Assembly (NCBI GenBank): GCA_964449175.1
Contig: CAYUYH010000076.1
Span: forward strand, 1-10,944
Source of the DNA: CAYUYH01 sp964449175
Lineage (GTDB): Bacteria; Planctomycetota; Phycisphaerae; SM23-33
DNA: 10,944 nt
Reading direction: 5' to 3'
The position numbers were made by a program, and so were the translations under genes. Positions within the stretch are counted from its first letter, which is position 1, and each line of letters starts with the position of its first letter. Of the stretch, positions 5,422-10,944 are shown piece by piece. The notes beneath the pieces were generated by a model, which worked only from the letters and a program-made list of their open reading frames with translations, was not told where the DNA came from and made no database searches.

Positions 5422-6639
5422 CTACGCGCCCCCCTGCGAGGCGACGCCCCCCGCATAGAGGTACGCGATCACCAGGAGCACCGTGATGCATGCGATGACC
5501 ACCACAGCCGTCACCGCCCCGGGGCAGGTGATGGGCGTGGCCTGGAGCACAGGCGGGCGGAACCGCCCGAGCAGCCCGACGCAGCGGAACATCCCGCAGA
5601 CCAGCAGGAAGGCCGGCACGGCGGCGATCATCGCGGCGAAGAAGCCCGCCACGGCATCGACCACCTCGCCCTCGATGCCGGCGAACAGCCCGGCGAAGCC
5701 GGCCAGCAGCCAGTCGAGGACGTGAAGGAGCCCGAACCAGGCCAGCAAGGCGGCGGCGACGCCCGGCACCAGCACCAGCCAGAGGATCGCGAAGCCCTCG
5801 CCGTAGCGGAAGGCCGCCCGGATGTGCCAGCCGATGTCGAACGCCCGCCCGTGCCTCGTCACACTCAGCGTCAGCAGCGCCAGCGGCAGCAAGGGCAGCG
5901 TGACGACGGGCAACACGAAGATGACCGCGATGGATGCCCCCATGACGCCCTCGCGGAGAACCTGGCCGGCGCTGCGGCGAACGCCGGCTGACAGCCTGCT
6001 CCCCCCGGCCAGGGCGGCGCTCGTCAGCGTCAGGCACACCGACAGGCAGTAGCCGCCGAGCACGATGGCGCCTAGCAGACCCACCGCGACCGAAAGCCCC
6101 CTGCTCCAGCCGCCGGCCGGCATTTCATTCAAGCGGGTCAGCATTTGCCGCCGGTATGTCTCCAAGATGGCCAGGAAGAACGCCGCGGTAAGCACGTGGC
6201 CGATGTCCGGGCCGGGATGCCGCATGGCCCGCAGGCAGTGGCGAAGGAAGCTGCCCGACAGCGGCACGATCTGCCTCCAGCCGGCGGCCGTGGCGACCCG
6301 GTCACCGGCTGGCGGGACGGAGGCCGTGGTGGCGACCTCCAGGCCCGATAGGTCGCTGAAGCCGTCTTCGTGTTCATCCTTGCCGCCGGCAGGCGCCTGT
6401 GGCCCAGCGGCCGGCGCGGCAGGGGCCTGGGCGGTCTGCCGGCCGTCGTCCTGTATGGTGCTAAGGAACTGCTGGTAGGGCGTGGGGGCGGCCTGGTCAT
6501 TGCCGCCGGCCTGCTGAGCCGCGGGCACGGGGATGGACTGGCGGCACGACGGGCAAACCACTGTCTTGCCCGCCATATTGTCGCCCGCCTGTATGAACCT
6601 GCCGCACTTGGGATTGGGGCATGTGAAGTGTATCGGCAC
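5422..6639 (-). CDS. Zinc-ribbon polytopic membrane protein, function unknown
   Basis: With a GTG start at 6639 the product has 405 residues and begins with a zinc ribbon, (M)PIHFTCPNPKCG, with cysteines at 7, 12, 29 and 32: exactly the spacing in the neighbouring 267-residue protein. A low-complexity Pro/Ala/Gln/Gly linker (about 38-90) follows. A membrane part then runs from about 145 to 397 with roughly six hydrophobic stretches (near 147-162, 181-210, 231-260, 283-320, 326-357 and 374-396). The last residues are short and polar. The architecture is a cytoplasmic zinc ribbon tethered to a multi-pass domain; I cannot name the family. GTG 6639 is preferred over upstream ATGs because it places the ribbon at the N-terminus as in the paralogue, has AAAGG upstream, and leaves room for aspS promoter elements in the divergent region. 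An upstream start at 6738 would add a hydrophobic stretch in front of the ribbon and is less likely. Confidence 0.82.
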   Translation of the reverse strand: MPIHFTCPNPKCGRFIQAGDNMAGKTVVCPSCRQSIPVPAAQQAGGNDQAAPTPYQQFLSTIQDDGRQTAQAPAAPAAGPQAPAGGKDEHEDGFSDLSGLEVATTASVPPAGDRVATAAGWRQIVPLSGSFLRHCLRAMRHPGPDIGHVLTAAFFLAILETYRRQMLTRLNEMPAGGWSRGLSVAVGLLGAIVLGGYCLSVCLTLTSAALAGGSRLSAGVRRSAGQVLREGVMGASIAVIFVLPVVTLPLLPLALLTLSVTRHGRAFDIGWHIRAAFRYGEGFAILWLVLVPGVAAALLAWFGLLHVLDWLLAGFAGLFAGIEGEVVDAVAGFFAAMIAAVPAFLLVCGMFRCVGLLGRFRPPVLQATPITCPGAVTAVVVIACITVLLVIAYLYAGGVASQGGA

Positions 6640-6750
6640 CGTCCGCCCTTTCTGCCGCGCCGCCGGCGCGTCCCACGAGATCAATACCCCCGAGCCCGCC
6701 GCCAACGCAAGCGAAAAGGCCCCGAGCGTGTGGAGCATCCGCCGATGCGG

Positions 6751-6778
6751 TTGAATCCACCGGGCGATCGTGTACACT
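6751..6778 (+). promoter_or_regulatory. Possible sigma70-type promoter of aspS
   Basis: TTGAAT (6751-6756) and TACACT (6773-6778) are separated by 16 nt; each matches four of six consensus bases. It lies in the 201-bp divergent region and would give a leader of about 55 nt ahead of ATG 6841. I found no equally good match for the minus-strand gene in this region. Confidence 0.4.
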
Positions 6779-6793
6779 GTGGCACCCCCGTGG

Positions 6794-6812
6794 CGGGCCG
6801 TGCGACGGCCCG
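6794..6812 (+). promoter_or_regulatory. Hairpin in the aspS leader
   Basis: A perfect 8-bp stem, CGGGCCGT (6794-6801) with ACGGCCCG (6805-6812), closes a 3-nt GCG loop. It ends 28 nt before the aspS start, within the predicted leader. No T run follows, so it is not a terminator. It might affect translation or message stability; no T-box features are visible. Confidence 0.4.
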
Positions 6813-6840
6813 GCGGCCCGTCCAACGCAAGAGCGAGAAC

Positions 6841-8652
6841 ATGGCATTACCAAGCGACGAAGTCCTCAAGCGGACGCACATGTGCGGACGGCTCCGCCCG
6901 TCCGACGTCGGCGCCGCCGTGCGCCTATGCGGCTGGGTCCGCAGCTACCGTGACCACGGCGGGGTCGTCTTCATCGACCTGCGGGACCGCGACGGCATTA
7001 CGCAGGTCGTCTTCGACACGCCGGAGAACCCCAACGACCCCGCCCAGGCCGACATGTACGCCCTGGCCCGCTCGCTGCGGAACGAGTGGGTGATATCCAT
7101 CGCCGGGATGGTTCGCCCGCGCGGCCCGCAGCGCGAGAATCCCAAGCTGCCGACGGGTCAGATCGAAGTGCTGGGCAGCTCGCTGACCGTCCTGAACCGC
7201 TCCGACACCGTGCCGTTCGAGCCGGACGAGTTCACGGAAGTCTCCGAGGAGCTGCGCCTGCGATACCGCTACATCGACCTGCGGCGCCCGGAGATGGCCG
7301 CTGCGCTGGTGCTCCGCCACAAGATATGCACTGCCATGCGCCGCGTGCTGGACGCCGATGGCTTCGTCGAGGTGGAGACGCCGTTCCTTACAAAGTCCAC
7401 GCCGGAAGGCGCCCGGGACTTCCTGGTGCCCAGCCGGCTCCAGCAGGCGGCCTTCTACGCGCTGCCTCAGAGCCCTCAGCTGTTCAAGCAGATCCTGATG
7501 GTCGCCGGCATGGACCGCTACTACCAGATCGTCCGCTGCTTCCGCGACGAGGACCTGCGGGCCGACCGCCAGCCGGAGTTCACGCAGCTTGACCTGGAGA
7601 TGAGCTTCTGCACCGAGGCGGACGTGATGAACGTGACCAACAAGGTGCTGCGGGCGGTCTGCGAGGTCGCCGGCAAGTGCTTCCCCGCGGACGTGCCGGT
7701 CATAAGCTACGCCGAGGCGATGGCCCGCTACGGCTGCGACAGGCCGGACACGCGCTTCGGCCTGGAGCTGCACGACGTCAGCGAGATCGTGCGGGCCAGC
7801 GAGTTCAAGGTGTTCGCGGACTCACTGGCCGGCGGTGGGGCGGTCAAGGCCATCTGCCCGCCGGGCGGCGGCAAGTTCACGCGCAAGGAGATCGACGGGT
7901 ACACCGCTTTCATCGGCGAGTTTGGCGCGAAGGGCCTGGCATGGTGCAAGGTCGAGGGCGGCGCGCTCGTGGCCGGGGCGGCCAAGTTCCTCTCTGCCGA
8001 CGTTCAGGCCAGGCTCATCGCCGATCTGGCGGCGGCCGACGGCGACATACTGATGTTCGTCGCCGACACGCCGGCCGTCGTCAACCGCTGCCTGTCGGCA
8101 CTGCGGATCAGGCTCGGCGACGAGCTGAAGCTCTATAAGGATGACGACTTCGCCTGGTGCTGGGTGACGGACTTCCCGCTGCTGGAGTGGAGCGAGCAGG
8201 AGAAGCGATGGATGTCGATGCACCATCCGTTCACCTCGCCGGCGGCCGACGACCTGGACAAGCTGACCAGCGACCCAGGCGCCGTCCGGGCGCGGGCCTA
8301 CGACGTCGTCTGCAACGGCGTGGAGCTTGGCGGCGGGTCGGTCCGTATCCACTCGCCCGAAGTGCAGAAGGAAGTGTTCACGGTACTCGGCATTGGCGAG
8401 CAGGAGGCGCACGAGAAGTTCAGCTTCCTGCTGGACGCGTTGCGGTTCGGCGCGCCTCCGCACGGCGGGCTGGCGCTGGGGCTGGACCGCGTGGCGATGA
8501 TCATGGCCGGCGGGCAGTCGCTGCGCGACGTGATCGCGTTTCCCAAGACGCAGCGCGGCATCTGCCCGCTGACCGGCGCCCCCGCCGGCGTGGACGACAA
8601 GCAACTGGCCGAGCTGGACCTCAAGATCCTCACACCACCCAAGAAACCTTAG
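6841..8652 (+). CDS. aspS: Aspartyl-tRNA synthetase, bacterial type, probably non-discriminating
   Basis: Charges tRNA-Asp with aspartate in the cytosol. The 603-residue protein follows the bacterial class II plan: an OB-fold anticodon-binding domain (about 12-115), the catalytic core with the flipping loop KSTPEGARDF (185-194), and motif 2 with FRDEDLRADRQPEFTQ (234-249). The bacterial GAD insertion spans about 305-430, then come the HHPFTSP segment (461-467), GGGSVRIH (497-504) and motif 3 GLALGLDRVAMI (543-554). All expected catalytic residues are present. In the anticodon domain the sequence SYRDHGG puts His39 where discriminating enzymes such as E. coli's have Leu (RRDLG). His at this site is a mark of non-discriminating enzymes, which also charge tRNA-Asn for GatCAB amidation. 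ATG 6841 matches the family's N-terminus; an in-frame extension upstream to 6370 would overlap the divergent gene. The ribosome binding site is weak (AAGAG). Confidence 0.98.
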   Translation: MALPSDEVLKRTHMCGRLRPSDVGAAVRLCGWVRSYRDHGGVVFIDLRDRDGITQVVFDTPENPNDPAQADMYALARSLRNEWVISIAGMVRPRGPQRENPKLPTGQIEVLGSSLTVLNRSDTVPFEPDEFTEVSEELRLRYRYIDLRRPEMAAALVLRHKICTAMRRVLDADGFVEVETPFLTKSTPEGARDFLVPSRLQQAAFYALPQSPQLFKQILMVAGMDRYYQIVRCFRDEDLRADRQPEFTQLDLEMSFCTEADVMNVTNKVLRAVCEVAGKCFPADVPVISYAEAMARYGCDRPDTRFGLELHDVSEIVRASEFKVFADSLAGGGAVKAICPPGGGKFTRKEIDGYTAFIGEFGAKGLAWCKVEGGALVAGAAKFLSADVQARLIADLAAADGDILMFVADTPAVVNRCLSALRIRLGDELKLYKDDDFAWCWVTDFPLLEWSEQEKRWMSMHHPFTSPAADDLDKLTSDPGAVRARAYDVVCNGVELGGGSVRIHSPEVQKEVFTVLGIGEQEAHEKFSFLLDALRFGAPPHGGLALGLDRVAMIMAGGQSLRDVIAFPKTQRGICPLTGAPAGVDDKQLAELDLKILTPPKKP

Positions 8653-8752
8653 CCGGTGGAAACGATCTCATGACCCATTCTGAAGCGCGATGGGGCTCCG
8701 GCCCCGCCGCGCAACGCATGAGCCTTAGTGGCATCGCAGGCACCGGGGCGGG
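8653..8752. other. Convergent intergenic region after aspS
   Basis: This 100-bp stretch separates the tail ends of aspS and the activase gene. It holds one small hairpin, GGGGC (8692-8696) with GCCCC (8701-8705) around a TCCG loop, which could work for both strands. No T run lies on either side, so a terminator call is weak. Nothing else is evident. Confidence 0.4.
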
Positions 8753-10942
8753 TCAGGCGCGCTGGGGGGCCAACTCTTCCTGTCGCCAGGGCCGCAGCAC
8801 GCCCTTGGAGTCCAGGTACGCCTCGCAGCGGGTCATCATGCCGGCGTCGTTGCTGTGCCCGTCGAACTGGAGGGACAGGAACGGCTTGCCGGATGCCCGG
8901 CGGATGAAGTGCTTGATGAACGAGTCCGGCCCGCACTTGAAGTTGGTGACGTGGATGATGTGCAGGTTGGGGTGCTCGCCGACGACGCGAGCCGCGGCGA
9001 GAACCCGCCGGCCCAGGTCCCAGAACATATTCTCGTTGATGTCGCGGATGTCGATGTGATCGATGTCCAAGAAGTCCAGCGGGATGACGTTCACGCCGTA
9101 GTAGTCGCGCAGCTTGCCCGCCAGCGAGATGTTGATGCCCGCATCGTGGACGTTGTATGGCCTGCCGACCAGGACGATGCCGGTCTGGCCGGTGCGGTGC
9201 AACGTGGCCAGCGCCTCCCGGCCGGCGGCCAGGACTTTCTGGCGGAAGGCGTCCTGCGCCTGGTAGGCCGACCGCACCGCCCGCTCGACCGTCTTGCCGG
9301 CCACGCCGTACTTGGCCAGACACGCTTTTAGCTCGCGCGTGATGAACTTCGGCCCCTCGCGGAAGTGCACCGTGGGCGACATGAACCGCTCGGCCGCCGG
9401 AGCGATCGCCGGGGCGCGGCGGCAGACGAACGGCAGCGTCTGGTGCCACGGGCAGAGGTGGCTTTCGTTTTCCATCCACGGGGTCGGCATCGATACGATG
9501 TTCGGCAGCAGAATGTGATCGACGCCCTTGTTTACGAGGTCCAGCACGTGGCCGTGGGCGGCGATGATGGGGAAGCACGGCTCGGCCACCACGCTGTCGA
9601 GGCCGGCCTGGATGATCCGCTTGTTCGTCGGCTCGGACAGGACCGTGGCGAACCCGCACTCGGCCAACAGCGTCCGCCAGAACGGCAGCCACTCCAGGCC
9701 GAACATCGTCAGCGGGATGCCGACGGTCGCCGCGCCCGCGCGGGCGAGCGGCAGGTGCGAGTCGTCCAGCAGCCACTTCATCCGCATTGCCGGTAGGTCC
9801 TCGACGACGGCCTTGGTGTCCGACTTGGCCGCCTTGCGGAAGCGGTCGCTGCACTTGTCGCCCCAGTAGGTCTTGTTGCCCTCGACCTGGAACTCCTGTA
9901 CCTGACAGGCGTTAGAGCAGCCCTTGCAGGTGAACTCCCGCAGCGTGTAGTCAACTTGGGCGAGGTCATACCCGCGGAAGCCAGATGCGGATCGCGCGTT
10001 CTGCTGGGCATGGTCCAGTTCGGAAACGTACTCGCCGAGCCGCCTGCCGGCATCCTGCTCCTCGCCATCGCCGTTGTTGCTTTCCAATCGGCAACCGGCG
10101 GCTTGACTGGGCTCGCCGAAATCAATCGGCAATCGGCGATCAGCCGTCATCTTCTCGCGCGCGAGCAGGGCCGCGCCGATCGCGCCGATCACGCCGTTGT
10201 ACGGCGGGACGATGATCTCCTTGCCCAGCACGCCGGCGAACGCCGCGGCCACCGAGTCGTTGTAGGCCGTGCCGCCCTGGAAGAAGATGCAGTCGCCGAT
10301 CTTCCGCCCGCGGACCACGCGGTTGATGTAGTTGTAGACCACCGAGTACGCCAGCCCCGCGACCAGGTCGGCCTTGTCCGCGCCGCGCTGCATGTAGCTG
10401 TTCACGTCGCGCTCCATGAACACGGTGCAGCGCTCGCCCAGGCGGATGGGGGCCTCGCTCGACAGGGCAAGCTCGGCGAACTGGCCGACGATGGAGATGT
10501 CCAGCTCCTCGGCGCGCTCTTCCAGGAAGCTGCCCGTCCCGGCGGCGCACGCGTCGTTCATCGTGAAGTCCACGACGATACCGTCCTGGAGCGAGATGTA
10601 CTTGGAGTCCTGCCCGCCGATCTCGAAGATCGTGTCCGGCACGCGCCCGGCGAGCATCTTCCGCCCGACGAACGTCGCGCCGGTCTTGTGCGCGGTGATC
10701 TCGTCGTTGATGGTGTCGGCCCCGATCAGCTCGCCGATCAGCTCCCTGCCCGAACCGGTCGTGCCGACGCCGCGGACGGAAAGCCGGTCGCCCCATTGGC
10801 GCTGAATCTGCGCCAGCGCGTCGGAGACCACCTCGATGGGCCGGCCCTTCGTGGGAGTGTATATCTCCACGACCACGCGGGCCTCGTCGTCGATGGCTAC
10901 CACGTTCGTCGAGACGCTGCCGATGTCCACGCCCAGGTACAC
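8753..10942 (-). CDS. 2-hydroxyacyl-CoA dehydratase activase with fused DUF2229-like domain, start at window edge
   Basis: Predicted ATP-driven electron-transfer activator of the BadF/BadG/BcrA/BcrD (HgdC-like) ASKHA class. Residues 1-262 are the ATPase: phosphate loop LGVDIGSVSTN (3-13), GTTGSGR (60-66), EIGGQDSKYI (107-116), and cluster-ligand Cys132 in NDACAAGTGSF and Cys172 in ERCTVFMERD. These two are the usual bridging [4Fe-4S] ligands of the dimer. A linker of about 60 residues leads to a Cys-rich segment with C339, C342, C346 and C364 and then a DUF2229-like CoA-substrate activase domain (about 403-715) with AEPCFPI, LVGRPYN, FKCGPDSF and HSNDAGMMTR. The 729 residues are well short of the roughly 1,400 of the common double-activase form. 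The frame stays open to the right edge; GTG 10942 puts the phosphate loop at a normal distance from the N-terminus, but the true start could lie just outside. Substrate and partner dehydratase are unknown. Such activases are oxygen-sensitive, which hints at anaerobic metabolism. Confidence 0.9.
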   Translation of the reverse strand: MYLGVDIGSVSTNVVAIDDEARVVVEIYTPTKGRPIEVVSDALAQIQRQWGDRLSVRGVGTTGSGRELIGELIGADTINDEITAHKTGATFVGRKMLAGRVPDTIFEIGGQDSKYISLQDGIVVDFTMNDACAAGTGSFLEERAEELDISIVGQFAELALSSEAPIRLGERCTVFMERDVNSYMQRGADKADLVAGLAYSVVYNYINRVVRGRKIGDCIFFQGGTAYNDSVAAAFAGVLGKEIIVPPYNGVIGAIGAALLAREKMTADRRLPIDFGEPSQAAGCRLESNNGDGEEQDAGRRLGEYVSELDHAQQNARSASGFRGYDLAQVDYTLREFTCKGCSNACQVQEFQVEGNKTYWGDKCSDRFRKAAKSDTKAVVEDLPAMRMKWLLDDSHLPLARAGAATVGIPLTMFGLEWLPFWRTLLAECGFATVLSEPTNKRIIQAGLDSVVAEPCFPIIAAHGHVLDLVNKGVDHILLPNIVSMPTPWMENESHLCPWHQTLPFVCRRAPAIAPAAERFMSPTVHFREGPKFITRELKACLAKYGVAGKTVERAVRSAYQAQDAFRQKVLAAGREALATLHRTGQTGIVLVGRPYNVHDAGINISLAGKLRDYYGVNVIPLDFLDIDHIDIRDINENMFWDLGRRVLAAARVVGEHPNLHIIHVTNFKCGPDSFIKHFIRRASGKPFLSLQFDGHSNDAGMMTRCEAYLDSKGVLRPWRQEELAPQRA
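10085..10138. repeat. Short direct repeat inside the activase linker
   Basis: CAATCGGCAACCGGCG (10085-10100) recurs as CAATCGGCAATCGGCG (10123-10138), 15 of 16 bases identical, 38 bp apart. Each copy is itself close to two tandem 7-mers (CAATCGG, CAACCGG). Because the offset is not a multiple of three, the copies are translated in different frames: on the minus strand as part of RRLPID (269-274) and as part of GCRLE (283-287). The repeat lies in the linker between the ATPase and the Cys-rich segment. Confidence 0.65.
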
Positions 10943-10944
10943 GT

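Noticed and set aside
4669..5991. A 440-codon plus-strand open frame over the two zinc-ribbon genes
   Set aside because: It crosses two well-supported minus-strand genes and reads as low-complexity Arg/Gly/His-rich sequence, as expected for a shadow frame.
6640..6825. ATG-initiated N-terminal extension of the polytopic zinc-ribbon protein, including a hydrophobic stretch like a signal peptide
   Set aside because: The zinc ribbon is N-terminal in the paralogue, and the extension would leave only 15 bp before aspS on the opposite strand.
8649..9854. A 401-codon minus-strand frame overlapping the activase in another frame
   Set aside because: The activase frame holds the conserved DUF2229-like motifs; the other is Arg/Gly/Pro-rich and has none.

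Overview
The window looks like high-GC chromosomal DNA from a planctomycete-type bacterium (Planctomycetota, possibly Phycisphaerae). The assignment rests on two tandem membrane proteins that begin with the CPNP-type zinc ribbon common in that phylum, a pseudopilin-like tail with a degenerate H-X9-DG signature in one of them, a folP/diadenylate-cyclase gene pair, and strongly GC-biased third codon positions. A 2-hydroxyacyl-CoA dehydratase-type activase suggests an anaerobic or facultative lifestyle. This placement is inference; no rRNA or other marker in the window settles it.

Layout: positions 1-4539 hold a plus-strand series: the 3' part of folP (dihydropteroate synthase), cdaA (membrane diadenylate cyclase), a cdaR/YbbR-like regulator starting 2 nt after the cyclase, proA (proline biosynthesis) behind its own strong ribosome binding site and two hairpins, and a 93-residue zinc-ribbon protein. 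Before the last gene lies a tract with a constant 7-nt period. The zinc-ribbon gene meets the next gene tail to tail with no base between the two stop codons. Positions 4540-6639 (minus strand) hold two paralogous zinc-ribbon membrane proteins. A 201-bp divergent region (6640-6840) separates them from aspS (6841-8652, plus), an aspartyl-tRNA synthetase whose anticodon-domain residues look non-discriminating. After a 100-bp convergent gap, 8753 to the right edge (minus) is an ATP-dependent activase joined to a CoA-substrate-activase-like domain (DUF2229 type); its inter-domain linker contains a short repeat of the same style as the intergenic 7-nt tract.

How the genes work together: CdaA and the YbbR protein should form the c-di-AMP synthesis and control unit at the membrane, although the cyclase carries DMG where the family has DGA. 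folP, proA and aspS are housekeeping genes. The two zinc-ribbon membrane proteins are probably related by duplication and have no assigned function. I see no mobile element, CRISPR array, defence system, tRNA or rRNA. Nothing here is clearly a new system; the best leads are the altered cyclase motif, the zinc-ribbon membrane pair, and the short-period repeats, one of which is translated.
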